Positions 46,840 through 55,250 are shown, counted from the stretch's first letter. The stretch is 64,000 nucleotides of DNA from G963674665 sp964609625 (GCA_964609625.1 CAZSRS010000001.1:62001-126000), one strand, 5' to 3'. Made by a program: numbers and translations. Notes: generated from the sequence alone by a model not told the origin.

Positions 46840-48069
46840 ATGGCAAAGACAGTGTGGCATAGCACGAGATTTCCAGGTGTTAGGTTTCGGGAGCATCCGA
46901 CTCGGAAGCATGGTCTACGGCCCGATAGGTATTTTCAGATAAGGTACTCTCACGAGGGCAAGAGGTATGAGCAGGCACTCGGGTGGAGTTCTCAGGGGTG
47001 GACTGAGGCACGGGCGAACGCGACGCTTTCCGAGTTGTTCATGGCCGCGAAGACCGGCCAAGGCGAGCGCACCCTTGCAGAGAAGCGAGAGAAGGCCGAG
47101 GCCAAGCGCAAGGCCGAGGAATCCGCCAAGGCCGAGCGGGAGCGTGCTGCCCTGACCTTCGGCGCTTTCTGGGAGCGCATCTACCTGCCGCAATCTGCCG
47201 AGGATAAATCCTCCAAGGCATGGAGCCGTGAGGAACAGCTGGCTCGACTGTGGATCATCCCTGTCATCGGGAACAAGTCCCTGACGAAGGTATCGCCCCT
47301 GGACCTGGAGAGGATCAAGAAGAACATGGCCGATGCTGGGAGATCGCCGCGAAGCATACAGTATTGTCTCGCCACGATCCGACAAGCATTCAATATCGCA
47401 CACAGGCTCGACCTGTTCAACGGTGACAACCCTGTGGGCAAGGTCAAGAAACCAAAACTGGAGAATCGCCGGCTGCGTTTTCTGACTGAGGAAGAGGCGC
47501 ATCAACTGTTGCAGGCCATCCGCCCCCTATCGCAACAGGTGCATGACATGGCGCTCTTGAGCTTGCATTGCGGTCTCCGTGCTGGCGAGATATTCAACCT
47601 TACATGGCGAGACGTGGACCTTGGCAAGGCCATCCTGACGCTTCGGGATACCAAGAGTGGAAAAACCCGGTATGCTCACGCGACAGCTGACGTGGTGACG
47701 ATGCTTGCCGGCCTGGGCACCGGCGATACAGAGCAACTGGTGTTCCCTGGCCGTGGTGGAGTGAAGATCAAGCAAATCTCCGACAGTTTCGAGCGTGCTG
47801 TTGCCAAGTGCGGACTGAATGATGGTGCAACCGACCGCCGCGACCGCGTTGTATTCCATACCTTGCGGCACACGTTCGCATCCTGGCTCGTTCAGGCCGG
47901 CGTGGACCTCTTCACGGTCAAGGAAATGCTGGGGCACTCCACTTTGGCGATGACGGAGCGGTACAGCCACTTGGCACCGGACGCCATGCGCCACGCCGTC
48001 AATGTACTGAATGGCAAGGGGCAAGCTCAGGAAGCTGCGCCGGCCAGGGTGGTCAACCTGAAGCGGTAG
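46840..48069 (+). CDS. int: Tyrosine site-specific integrase
   Basis: A 409-residue tyrosine recombinase that would insert and excise the element at tRNA-Lys. The N-terminus is an arm-binding-like domain (RFPGVRFREHPTRKHGLRPDRYFQIRYSHEGKRYEQALGW), then a SAM-like core-binding domain (AFWERIYLPQSAEDKSSKAWSREEQLARLWIIPVIGNKSLTKV). The catalytic domain carries Arg in HCGLRAGEIFNLTW (about 249), HTLRHTFASWL (about 341-351), GHSTLAMTERYSHL with the nucleophilic Tyr near 374. It is complete. It is unusual that it lies next to the truncated tRNA copy and not the intact one. Confidence 0.95.
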   Translation: MAKTVWHSTRFPGVRFREHPTRKHGLRPDRYFQIRYSHEGKRYEQALGWSSQGWTEARANATLSELFMAAKTGQGERTLAEKREKAEAKRKAEESAKAERERAALTFGAFWERIYLPQSAEDKSSKAWSREEQLARLWIIPVIGNKSLTKVSPLDLERIKKNMADAGRSPRSIQYCLATIRQAFNIAHRLDLFNGDNPVGKVKKPKLENRRLRFLTEEEAHQLLQAIRPLSQQVHDMALLSLHCGLRAGEIFNLTWRDVDLGKAILTLRDTKSGKTRYAHATADVVTMLAGLGTGDTEQLVFPGRGGVKIKQISDSFERAVAKCGLNDGATDRRDRVVFHTLRHTFASWLVQAGVDLFTVKEMLGHSTLAMTERYSHLAPDAMRHAVNVLNGKGQAQEAAPARVVNLKR

Positions 48070-48170
48070 CAACCATATTTGCACGGCCTAGCAGGACGCT
48101 GCGAAAAGGGCGAATCCTGACGCCCCTGGCCGTGCATCACTTCTCAGGGAGCGACACAGGAGTTGCTGTC

Positions 48171-48629
48171 ATGCCGAGATCAATTTTCAAGAGACCCTGG
48201 ATAACGGTGAAAGAGCTATTGCAGCAAGGGATACCGCCGTTTCACGTCGTAGGTTTTTTTCAAGATGGTGGAGCAATTCACTGCGCCAGAACCGGAAAAA
48301 AGCTGGATGTCAACGCCGACCGCGAACAGTTCGAGTCGCTCGTGTTCGGCAAAGAGCATGAGGTCAAAACCGCGCATCGAGGGAAGTTTTTTGCCGATAC
48401 GATCAAGGTATCAAATGACATCGTTATCCCAGCTGTTCCAGAAAGGCCGGACCTTTTATGCTGCAAAACTAAAGAAATCTTCCCATTCATCGCCAGCATA
48501 ATGAAGAAAGACGGCTTTACACATGATGAAATCTTTGCTGCACTGTTTCCTGAGGAATACGAAAATGGAAGCGTCAAGGATGATGCAATCAGAAAACGTG
48601 TCCAAAGGCTTCTAGGGGACAAGAGTTGA
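48171..48629 (+). CDS. Hypothetical protein of the element, possible DNA-binding C-terminus
   Basis: A 152-residue soluble protein. The first part (RPWITVKELLQQGIPPFHVVGFFQDGGAIHCARTGKKLDVNA) is unassigned. The C-terminal segment (FIASIMKKDGFTHDEIFAALFPEEYENGSVKDDAIRKRVQRLLGDKS) has the look of a helix-turn-helix. ATG 48171 has GGAG eight bases upstream; an upstream ATG at 48132 lacks one. It follows the integrase by 100 bases. A terminator follows at 48730. Family not recognised. Confidence 0.65.
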   Translation: MPRSIFKRPWITVKELLQQGIPPFHVVGFFQDGGAIHCARTGKKLDVNADREQFESLVFGKEHEVKTAHRGKFFADTIKVSNDIVIPAVPERPDLLCCKTKEIFPFIASIMKKDGFTHDEIFAALFPEEYENGSVKDDAIRKRVQRLLGDKS

Positions 48630-48729
48630 GCACGTTTCATCGTATATCATACATAAAATACAGTGAGAATAAATTCAAAGCGCAATGATATTCTCTGAAT
48701 AACAACCCCTTTCTACTGCAATACATAAG

Positions 48730-48756
48730 AACCGCCTCTTTGGGCGGTTTTTTTTG
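48730..48756 (+). terminator. Rho-independent terminator
   Basis: AACCGCC (48730-48736), loop TCTTTG, GGCGGTT (48743-48749), then a T-run to 48755. It separates the integrase unit from the replication genes. Confidence 0.88.
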
Positions 48757-48846
48757 TCCCATTATTCCCGCTTGTGTCCCGTTGCATTGTCAATAATTCC
48801 AGTGTCTTATTCATCATCGCAAACTTTTAACCTTCATGGAGAAACG

Positions 48847-49071
48847 ATGATGAAATCTCAACGACTGGTTGCGGCGTACAAGCGCGAGGATGTCCTGGAG
48901 TGGCTGCGGGAGAGGTATGGGCTGGATGTCGGTTTCCTGGTCAACGATTTGCCGCCGGTCATCTTGCGGCGCGAGTGGAACCGGCTGAGGGAGCGCTTCG
49001 GACTTCCGATCAGTGCGCGGTCTCTCGCGAACATGGATTCCAAGGGCGTCGGCCCCGTGCGGATCAGGTAA
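48847..49071 (+). CDS. Small winged-helix/AlpA-like DNA-binding protein
   Basis: A 74-residue protein. The end, RFGLPISARSLANMDSKGVGPVRIR, follows the pattern of small phage/satellite regulators of the AlpA/excisionase type (LP-S-R-TL-N-G-GP). The N-terminus is helical and charged. GGAGAAACG precedes two adjacent ATGs (48847 and 48850). It is the first gene of the replication block, 10 bases before the nuclease-like gene, so it may control that operon. Confidence 0.65.
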   Translation: MMKSQRLVAAYKREDVLEWLRERYGLDVGFLVNDLPPVILRREWNRLRERFGLPISARSLANMDSKGVGPVRIR

Positions 49072-49081
49072 GGAGGCCGCC

Positions 49082-49756
49082 ATGACAACAACGACAAAGG
49101 CCGCGCCCCCGGCCCAGGACGCGGCCCACGAAAAAAATGCTGCTGACGGCCTGACCCTGCCCGAAAATGACAATTTTGTCAATGTCCAAGTCCTTGTCCA
49201 TGAAATCCAGGCTGTGGCCCCGTTCATCCGGCAACGCATCAATGGCCCACGTCCTGCGATTACGCTTGCCCGGCGTGACTCCGAGGAGCGACAGCGTGAA
49301 TTTGCGCTGGACCTGGTATGCGGCATGCTGGCGGAACTCGCCGTTCACAAGTACCTTTTCGGCCCTAACGATGGACTGCACCGGTACATTGCCATGCGCG
49401 AGATCATGGCCGCATATCCGGTGACTGCCGCCGACTCCGGCAACGACGTTTGCGGCCTGAACCTGGACGTGAAAAGTTCCCGGTGGCCCTTGGACCGGAA
49501 CCCCGGCGAAGCACATCTGATCTTACCGCTCAAGAAATTCCAAGAGCCACAACATGCCCGGCGCATCTACGCCCTGGGACTCGGAGCGGAGAACCCCGAT
49601 CAATCCTGGACCTTTGCACTTCCAGGCTGGATCACGGGCGCGGAGATCCCGGCGTGCGAACATTGGCGCTTTCGTGGCTGCGCCGCCGTGGAGGCATCGA
49701 ACCTGCACCCATGGCCGCCCCTGCGATGGTCTTTCGCGGGAGGTGGTGGCCAATGA
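49082..49756 (+). CDS. PD-(D/E)XK-like nuclease fold protein (inferred)
   Basis: A 224-residue protein. GMLAELAVHKYLFG followed some 40 residues later by NDVCGLNLDVKSSRW fits the E ... D-x(n)-DxK (here LDVKSS) signature of the PD-(D/E)XK nuclease superfamily, with a following strand AHLILPLKKF. The specific family is not recognised. AGGAGG lies five bases before the ATG, and the stop overlaps the primase start (ATGA), so it is translated together with the primase-helicase. A role in replication, recombination or interference with another phage is possible; this is inferred from fold and position. Confidence 0.55.
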   Translation: MTTTTKAAPPAQDAAHEKNAADGLTLPENDNFVNVQVLVHEIQAVAPFIRQRINGPRPAITLARRDSEERQREFALDLVCGMLAELAVHKYLFGPNDGLHRYIAMREIMAAYPVTAADSGNDVCGLNLDVKSSRWPLDRNPGEAHLILPLKKFQEPQHARRIYALGLGAENPDQSWTFALPGWITGAEIPACEHWRFRGCAAVEASNLHPWPPLRWSFAGGGGQ

Positions 49757-51645
49757 CCATCGATTTCCCGAAAATCAATTCCGCCGCCCTCGCCCAATTC
49801 AACAACCTGCTGGCCTCCTGGCTTCCGGGTGGCCGCGTGGAAGGTCACGAGTACATCTGCGGCGACCTGACCGGCGGAACTGGCCGGAGCCTCAGCGTCA
49901 ACCTTCAGTCTGGTATCTGGAAGGACTTTGCCACGGACGTCGGCGGACAAGACCCGGTGTCCCTCTACGCCGCGATCAACGGCATGAAGCAGGGCGAAGC
50001 CGCCCGCGCACTGGCCCAGAAGCTGGGCATCGATCTTGGCAACGGCACGTCCGCCCCCAGGGGCAAGGCCAGGATCACGAAGACCTACGATTACCACGAC
50101 GCCGCCGGGAACCTCCTCTTTCAGGTTGTCCGCCTCGAACCCAAGAGTTTCCGGCAACGTCGGCCCGACGGCAAGGGTGGCTGGACCTGGAGCGTCAAGG
50201 GCGTGGAGATGGTGCCGTATCGCCTGCCCGACCTCTTGGAGGCTAACGTGGTCTTCATCTGTGAGGGCGAGAAGGATTGCAACCGCTTGGCATCGCTTGG
50301 CCTGGTGGCGACGTGCAACGCCATGGGCGCGGGCAAGTGGAAGCCGGAATACGCTAAGTGGTTCGAGGGCAAGACCGTTTTCATCCTGCCGGACAACGAC
50401 ACCGCTGGACGCCAACACGCGCAACAGGTGGCTCGAAGCCTTCAGGGAAAGGCAAGCGTGGTCAAGGTACTGGCCCTGCCCGAACTGCCGGAGAAAGGCG
50501 ACGTGTCGGATTTCCTCGACTCCGGCGGAACCGTGGAACAACTCCAGGTTGTTGCCCAGCAAGCGCCGGGGTGGACGCCGGACCCGGGGCAGGACAACGC
50601 CCCGGACAGCGTGTTCGCCCCAATGTCCGAGTTGCTGGCCGCCCCCGTGCGAACTGAATGGGTCATTAAGCGCATCCTCGATCGTGGTATGTGTGTGCTT
50701 TTCGGCGAAGCTGAATCGATGAAGACCTTCGTCGCCATTGACCAGGCCGTCGCCATCGCATGTGAAGACAATTGGCATGGGCATAAAATCCCCCAGAATG
50801 GCCCTGTGTTCTACATCTGCGGCGAAGGAAGGCAGGGCATCGCCAAGCGCTTCAAAGCCCGCACACAGGCCGCTAAAGCCCCTGAAGATGCCCCCGTATT
50901 CGTGTCCAACGCACCTATGCAAGGGATGGACGCGGACAGCGTGCGGGGCATCATGGACAGCATCGATGACCTGTCCAGGAAGCATGGTGCGCCCGTCGTG
51001 CTTTTCATCGATACGCTGAATCGTAACTTCGGCGCTGGTGACGAAAGCAGTACCAAGGACATGACCACGTTTATTGCCAATCTGGACAACGAGATCAAGC
51101 GAAGATTCGATGTGGCGGTTGTGATCGTTCACCATAGTGGACTGGTAGACAAGGACCGCTCAAGAGGTTCTGGAGCACTTCGAGCAGCGCTGGACTGGGA
51201 GTACAAGCTCACAACGAACAGCGACAATGTGCGCACCCTCACTTGCACCAAATGCAAAGATCACGACAAACCTGAAGCCATGCATTTCTTGCCGGAGATC
51301 ATCGACTTGCCATGGAAGGATGAAGACGGCGAACCCATGACAAGTGTCGTGCTGCGCCTCACGGAACCGCCTACAGCAAGGGATGCGAAGCTTACAGGGG
51401 CAAAAAGGGTGGCAAAGGACGCGCTGTTCCACCTGACATGCCTAGCGAAAAAGGACAACCCGGACGCCCCGCTGATTGGCCCGGTGCCGATCAACATCGA
51501 GGACTGGCGAGAGGCTGCGTATCAGCGGGGCATTTCGCCCTCGGAGAAGCAGGACGCCAAGAAAAAGGCATTCCAACGTGCCGTAACCGGCCTGCTGGAC
51601 AGGGGCATAGTCGAAGCCGATGGCGACTATTATACCCTTTTGTAG
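49753..51645 (+). CDS. TOPRIM primase-AAA helicase (RepA-like) replication protein
   Basis: A 630-residue replication protein. The N-terminus has a region like phage primases (RSLSVNLQSGIWKDFATDVGGQDPVSLYAAINGM) without a clear zinc finger. A TOPRIM domain follows (VVFICEGEKDCNRLASLGLVATCN ... VFILPDNDTAGRQHAQQV, with E and DND metal ligands, about 175-235). From about 295 comes a RecA/RepA-like ATPase with degenerate Walker A (VLFGEAESMKTFVAIDQA), Walker B (VVLFIDTLNRNFG) and VVIVHHSGLVDKDRSRGSGAL. A C-terminal wHTH-like end follows. Such proteins drive replication of plasmids and phage satellites. Repeat arrays lie just after it. Confidence 0.85.
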   Translation: MTIDFPKINSAALAQFNNLLASWLPGGRVEGHEYICGDLTGGTGRSLSVNLQSGIWKDFATDVGGQDPVSLYAAINGMKQGEAARALAQKLGIDLGNGTSAPRGKARITKTYDYHDAAGNLLFQVVRLEPKSFRQRRPDGKGGWTWSVKGVEMVPYRLPDLLEANVVFICEGEKDCNRLASLGLVATCNAMGAGKWKPEYAKWFEGKTVFILPDNDTAGRQHAQQVARSLQGKASVVKVLALPELPEKGDVSDFLDSGGTVEQLQVVAQQAPGWTPDPGQDNAPDSVFAPMSELLAAPVRTEWVIKRILDRGMCVLFGEAESMKTFVAIDQAVAIACEDNWHGHKIPQNGPVFYICGEGRQGIAKRFKARTQAAKAPEDAPVFVSNAPMQGMDADSVRGIMDSIDDLSRKHGAPVVLFIDTLNRNFGAGDESSTKDMTTFIANLDNEIKRRFDVAVVIVHHSGLVDKDRSRGSGALRAALDWEYKLTTNSDNVRTLTCTKCKDHDKPEAMHFLPEIIDLPWKDEDGEPMTSVVLRLTEPPTARDAKLTGAKRVAKDALFHLTCLAKKDNPDAPLIGPVPINIEDWREAAYQRGISPSEKQDAKKKAFQRAVTGLLDRGIVEADGDYYTLL

Positions 51646-51658
51646 GTATGAAATACCC

Positions 51659-51753
51659 GGGACAAAGCGGGACAAAACGGGACATGTCCCGGACACGTCC
51701 TTAATGTCCCGGGACAGACAGGGACACACCCCTATAGGGGTGTCCCGTGTCCC
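51659..51753. repeat. GGGACA/TGTCCC repeat cluster after the primase gene
   Basis: GGGACA lies at 51659, 51669 and 51679 (exact 10-base period), then TGTCCC at 51685 and 51705, GGGACA at 51711 and 51721, TGTCCC at 51741 and 51748. TGTCCCGGGACA (51705-51716) is a perfect palindrome, and 51721-51746 forms a hairpin around TATA. It begins 14 bases after the primase stop. Iterons of an origin or an operator for the downstream genes are the likely roles. Confidence 0.7.
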
Positions 51754-51808
51754 GGTATGGATAGAAGAAAAAAAGAAAGAAAACCTACCAAACCTGGAGG
51801 AAAAAGAT

Positions 51809-52084
51809 ATGTCCAAGATGACCTTCGAAACCGCCCACGACGCCGCCCTATACGCCGCCGCGTTCGCGCATGCTTTTGAGTATGCCATGGACGGCATGGC
51901 CATCATGCAACAGCGTGGCAGGATGAGCGTGAACGACAGGCGAGGAGCACTGCGCCACTTTGCACGGGAGCATCTGGCGAAGGTGGACGCGGAGGATACC
52001 TGCGTGCTGCACGTCCCGCACCTGGAAAATTTCGTGATCGGCTACGACAAGTCCGGCGTGTTCTACGCCCGGCCAAAGCCCTGA
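51809..52084 (+). CDS. Small hypothetical protein of the element
   Basis: A 91-residue protein, helical N-terminus (FETAHDAALYAAAFAHAFEYAMDGMAIMQQRGRMSVNDRRGALRHFAREHLAKVD) and a short beta end. No family recognised. GGAGG lies 11 bases before the ATG at 51809; the frame extends upstream through the repeat cluster, but that part is not protein-like. It sits between two repeat arrays, so it may be part of the replication control region. Confidence 0.6.
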   Translation: MSKMTFETAHDAALYAAAFAHAFEYAMDGMAIMQQRGRMSVNDRRGALRHFAREHLAKVDAEDTCVLHVPHLENFVIGYDKSGVFYARPKP

Positions 52085-52087
52085 CCC

Positions 52088-52119
52088 TGTGGAAAAACCT
52101 GTGGAAAACCTGTGGATAA
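52088..52119. repeat. Three DnaA-box-like direct repeats, candidate origin
   Basis: TGTGGAAAA (52088-52096), TGTGGAAAA (52100-52108) and TGTGGATAA (52111-52119). The third is an exact complement of the DnaA box TTATCCACA; the others differ by one base. An AT-rich stretch follows (52120-52160), as expected of an unwinding element. They start four bases after the stop of the small gene and lie near the primase-helicase. Confidence 0.6.
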
Positions 52120-52161
52120 CCGTTGTAACAATCTGAAAATACAAGGAAAAAAGGATACGAT

Positions 52162-52821
52162 ATGACTACTCCTACTTTGTCCCTGAAGCAAATTTTTGAT
52201 TCTGGTCCATGTGTCTCAGTCCTTGTCGAGCGGGTGGATCCTGGATCCTATCGTCTCTCTAAGACTTACCGAGAGCCATTCCTTGAGGAGTTTTTCAAGA
52301 TTGACGAATTACTCCAGTGCCTCAATGTGATCACCCACAGCAAGCACCTCGTAATGTGTGAGGGCACGTCTTCAGTTTCACAGTGCCTCGTAGCATGGGC
52401 GATCAACGACATCCACGACGCGGCCACTGAGAGCTACGACGCCGCAACCAAGCTGTTGCCGACGTGGTTACTGCTCTTGTCTGTCCTGGAGGCCGAAAAC
52501 GCACTGGAGGCGATCCCGCTGTTACCCGAGGTCTGCCCGATGCTTTGGGGATCCATCAAGGCCTGTGGCCTGGACACGATTCAACCTGATTCCCGCGCAT
52601 GGCTACTGCTGGCCCGAATCCGTGACGCCGCGCAACAGGAGTTGGATAAATTCATTGCCGGCGTGGAGCCATTGGGTACGGACATCAACGGCGAGCGCAT
52701 CTACAATCTGAATGAGGTCTGCAATGTCCTTGGAATCTCCGAGGATGAAGCGGTGAAGTTTATGGATGGCTCGGAAACGCTTTCGTACATGCCTGAACCT
52801 GAAAACATGACGGTGAATTGA
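52162..52821 (+). CDS. Hypothetical protein of the element
   Basis: A 219-residue soluble, mostly helical protein. The middle (ATKLLPTWLLLLSVLEAENALEAIPLLPEVCPMLW) is hydrophobic but too short and broken for membrane helices. The C-terminus ERIYNLNEVCNVLGISEDEAVKFMDGSE looks like a short HTH. No family recognised. It follows the DnaA-box-like repeats by 43 bases and is followed by a terminator-like hairpin, so it is probably its own unit. It could be cargo or a regulator. Confidence 0.6.
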   Translation: MTTPTLSLKQIFDSGPCVSVLVERVDPGSYRLSKTYREPFLEEFFKIDELLQCLNVITHSKHLVMCEGTSSVSQCLVAWAINDIHDAATESYDAATKLLPTWLLLLSVLEAENALEAIPLLPEVCPMLWGSIKACGLDTIQPDSRAWLLLARIRDAAQQELDKFIAGVEPLGTDINGERIYNLNEVCNVLGISEDEAVKFMDGSETLSYMPEPENMTVN

Positions 52822-52909
52822 CCGCGATAGAATCGCCTGAGAGCATCGAAACTGAAAAAGGCAAGGTCAAGTCCACAAAATCAACGAAACTCGCTTAGAA
52901 ACGATCTGT

Positions 52910-52942
52910 GGCCGTCTGGGATCATCCTGGACGGCCTTTCTG
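52910..52942 (+). terminator. Terminator-like hairpin
   Basis: GGCCGTC (52910-52916) pairs with GACGGCC (52930-52936); inside, GGAT pairs with ATCC. TTTCTGC follows. It lies about 90 bases after the previous stop and before the excisionase-like gene. Confidence 0.6.
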
Positions 52943-52979
52943 CTGTCTAAATGCCAAGGCCGGAAACAACCTCTACAGA

Positions 52980-52997
52980 AAGACATGAAGATGTCTT
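52980..52997. promoter_or_regulatory. Inverted repeat before the excisionase-like gene
   Basis: AAGACAT (52980-52986), GAAG, ATGTCTT (52991-52997): perfect 7-bp arms, 35 bases before ATG 53032. Possible operator or excisionase site. Part of a longer open frame, but not likely coding. Confidence 0.4.
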
Positions 52998-53031
52998 GAC
53001 ATCAAGAAAGTTGTGTGACAGGGTGGACGCC

Positions 53032-53280
53032 ATGGACGTTTTGGAAACAGTCAAAGTACCCGAGGCCGCACGAAGGCTGAACGTGTCGCGTTCTCTGCTG
53101 TATCGCCTGGTGGCACAGGGATTCGTGGCCCATGTCCAGATCGCTGGCTGCATCCGAGTACCGGCAAGCGAGGTCGAACGAGTAGCACGTGAAGGCGTGC
53201 GAAAGTGCACAGAAAGTGTGCGATTCCGCACATCTGATAAGACAAAACGCGGCAAATCCCGTGCCAATCCAGACACATAG
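53032..53280 (+). CDS. Excisionase/MerR-type helix-turn-helix protein
   Basis: An 82-residue DNA-binding protein. ETVKVPEAARRLNVSRSLLYRLVAQGFVAHVQIAGCIRVPASEVERVAR is a textbook HTH_17/excisionase domain (helix-turn-helix, wing, then helix). The basic tail follows (DKTKRGKSRANPD). ATG 53032 has GGGTGG upstream; the frame continues open to 52951. In an integrative element this gene would help excision or control transcription. Paired TGGGTAC motifs lie just after it. Confidence 0.8.
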   Translation: MDVLETVKVPEAARRLNVSRSLLYRLVAQGFVAHVQIAGCIRVPASEVERVAREGVRKCTESVRFRTSDKTKRGKSRANPDT

Positions 53281-53313
53281 CTACGCTTCCAGGACGCCCC
53301 TTGCTGTGAAAAA

Positions 53314-53331
53314 TGGGTACTATCTGGGTAC
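53314..53331 (+). repeat. Paired TGGGTAC motifs before the terminase genes
   Basis: TGGGTAC at 53314-53320 and 53325-53331, 11 bases apart, 58 bases before the small terminase ATG. Matches the pairs at 46806 and 58456; here the position upstream of a packaging operon suggests an operator or promoter element. Confidence 0.55.
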
Positions 53332-53388
53332 AAATTGCCTGAAGAAAAAATCAAGTGACTGCAAAAAATCTGCAAAGTGCTGATAATC

Positions 53389-53865
53389 ATGAATAAAAAC
53401 GAAACTGACAATCTGAAACCAAGGGACTATGAATCCGTTCCCCAAGAGCCGTATCGTGTCGGCTTGAAGGACTTGCCGCACAATGCTCTTGAAATAGTTG
53501 AAGATATGGCACGCCGTGGTTGTTCCGTGATTTCAATCAGTCGTGCTCTGAGGATCAGCTCAGAGACTTTTTACCAATGGCGGAAAAAGGGCATCGCCCC
53601 CGAGCTGTTCGAGGCTTTCGCCGCTGGCCGCGCTCGTGAACATGACACTCTCGTCGGCGATCTTCACCGTGCCAGTAAGGCCGGAAACGTAGTGGCTGCG
53701 CTGTTTTTGTTGAAGTGTCGGCACGGTTACCGAGAGGGCGAGCAGGCCGACGGCCGCGCCGGCAACGTCCAGATCAATATCTCCGTGCCTGGAGCCGCCA
53801 AGCCTGAGAGCTACCTTTCGGCCAAGGTGGTCAACGAGCTTCCCGAGGGTGAAGGCGATGACTGA
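53389..53865 (+). CDS. Terminase small subunit-like protein
   Basis: A 158-residue protein. GLKDLPHNALEIVEDMARRGCSVISISRALRISSETFYQWRKKGIAPELFEAFAAGRAREHDTLVGDLHRASKAGNVVAALFLLKCRHGYRE is a helix-turn-helix DNA-binding region followed by helical oligomerisation part, typical of small terminase subunits; residues after GYRE resemble those of other phage examples. It would recognise the packaging site. The ribosome site is weak. The 3' end overlaps the large terminase start by 8 bases, which supports the assignment. Confidence 0.78.
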   Translation: MNKNETDNLKPRDYESVPQEPYRVGLKDLPHNALEIVEDMARRGCSVISISRALRISSETFYQWRKKGIAPELFEAFAAGRAREHDTLVGDLHRASKAGNVVAALFLLKCRHGYREGEQADGRAGNVQINISVPGAAKPESYLSAKVVNELPEGEGDD

Positions 53866-55246
53866 GCAAGAGCCGCAAGGCCTGGAACTTTCCGAATATC
53901 AGACACGAATCCTCGAAGTACCCGAGGAATACGACGTTTTCCTTGGTGGTGGCCGTGGTTCGGGTAAGAGCTATGGCCTTGTCCTCTTGATCCTGAGGCA
54001 CGTCGAACAGTACGCCAAGGATTCCAGGACGCTCTACCTCAGGAAGACGTACAAAGGGCTGGCCGACTTCGAGAGCTTGTGCCGCGAGGTGTTCGGCCTG
54101 GTTTACGGTACTGCCGCACGGTACAACGCTTCGGAACATGTCTGGCGATTTCCGAACGGCGCATATCTGGAGCTTGGTCAACTGGAATCCGAGGCGGACT
54201 ATGCCAAGTACCAAGGTCGATCCTTCAACCTGCTGTTGGTGGATGAGGCCGGCCAGTATCCTTCACCCGTGCTACTGGACCGCTTGCGTAGCAACCTTCG
54301 CGGCCCGCGTCACCTGCCTATCCGGCTGGTATTGGCTGCAAATCCAGGTGGCCCTGGTCATCAATGGCTAAGCAGTCGATACGCCTTTGCCTCCGGCCCC
54401 TGGTCGCCGTTCGCTGAAACGAAATCAAACCGGACATGGGTACACGCCCCTGGTACCTACCGCGACAATGAGTTTATCGACCGCGAACAATACCGCGAGC
54501 AGCTGAAGGCGTCATGCCCACATGATCCTGAGCTTGCCCGTGCCTGGCTGGATGGCGATTGGGCGATTGCACGAGGTGCTTTCTTCGCCGGCGTGCTCTC
54601 GGAAAAGAGGTCCGGCTTCATGATGGAGCCAAGGCCTATGCCACGGCGCTACGACCTGACCACGTACCTATCGATGGATTGGGGTTCAAGTGCGCCCATG
54701 GTGGCCTTCCTGTGTGGTCGCGTCCATGGCGATGGACTGGAAATCGATGGCCGGCACATTGCCGCCGGTAGTGTCGTATTGCTGGATGAGGTGCATTCCG
54801 CACGGCCTGACGACTGGAACGCCGGCCTGAGCTGGACAACCGAGACATCCGCCGAAGCGGTCAAGGAAATGTGCGTTGCATGGAGAGTCGCGCCTCAAGG
54901 CGTAGTGGACAGCGCCGCGTTCGCGCACCATGGATCTTCCGAAGGATCCATTGGTCATGAGCTTCGCCGTTGCGGACTGCGTTTGTCACCATGCAAGAAA
55001 GGCATGCGTGCCGATGGATGGCAGATCATGCGGCAACTCATGGCCGACGCCGGCAAGCCGGACCGGCCAGGCCTGTACGTCAACCACAGGTGCAAGAATT
55101 TTTGGAACACGGTGCCGACGCTTGCGCGGGATATGCGTCGTGTCGAAGACTTGGATTCCGGCCAAGCGGATCATGCGGCGGATGCGTGCAGGTACGGCCT
55201 CATTTATCGGCCATGCCGGCCGAGCGGTCAAAGGTTCTGGAGATGA
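53858..55246 (+). CDS. Phage terminase large subunit
   Basis: A 462-residue DNA-packaging motor. Walker A is FLGGGRGSGKSYG (residues about 29-41), Walker B LLLVDEAGQYP (about 128-138), the coupling motif VLAANPGGPGH follows. The C-terminal nuclease domain has TYLSMDWGSSAPMVAFLCG (first Asp) and ADHAADACRYGL (last Asp). It appears complete. ATG 53858 follows GAGGGTGAAGG. In a complete phage, portal and capsid genes follow; here only small unknown genes do. Terminase activity should allow packaging of the element into another phage's heads if a suitable helper is present. Confidence 0.92.
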   Translation: MTEQEPQGLELSEYQTRILEVPEEYDVFLGGGRGSGKSYGLVLLILRHVEQYAKDSRTLYLRKTYKGLADFESLCREVFGLVYGTAARYNASEHVWRFPNGAYLELGQLESEADYAKYQGRSFNLLLVDEAGQYPSPVLLDRLRSNLRGPRHLPIRLVLAANPGGPGHQWLSSRYAFASGPWSPFAETKSNRTWVHAPGTYRDNEFIDREQYREQLKASCPHDPELARAWLDGDWAIARGAFFAGVLSEKRSGFMMEPRPMPRRYDLTTYLSMDWGSSAPMVAFLCGRVHGDGLEIDGRHIAAGSVVLLDEVHSARPDDWNAGLSWTTETSAEAVKEMCVAWRVAPQGVVDSAAFAHHGSSEGSIGHELRRCGLRLSPCKKGMRADGWQIMRQLMADAGKPDRPGLYVNHRCKNFWNTVPTLARDMRRVEDLDSGQADHAADACRYGLIYRPCRPSGQRFWR

Positions 55247-55250
55247 TGCA

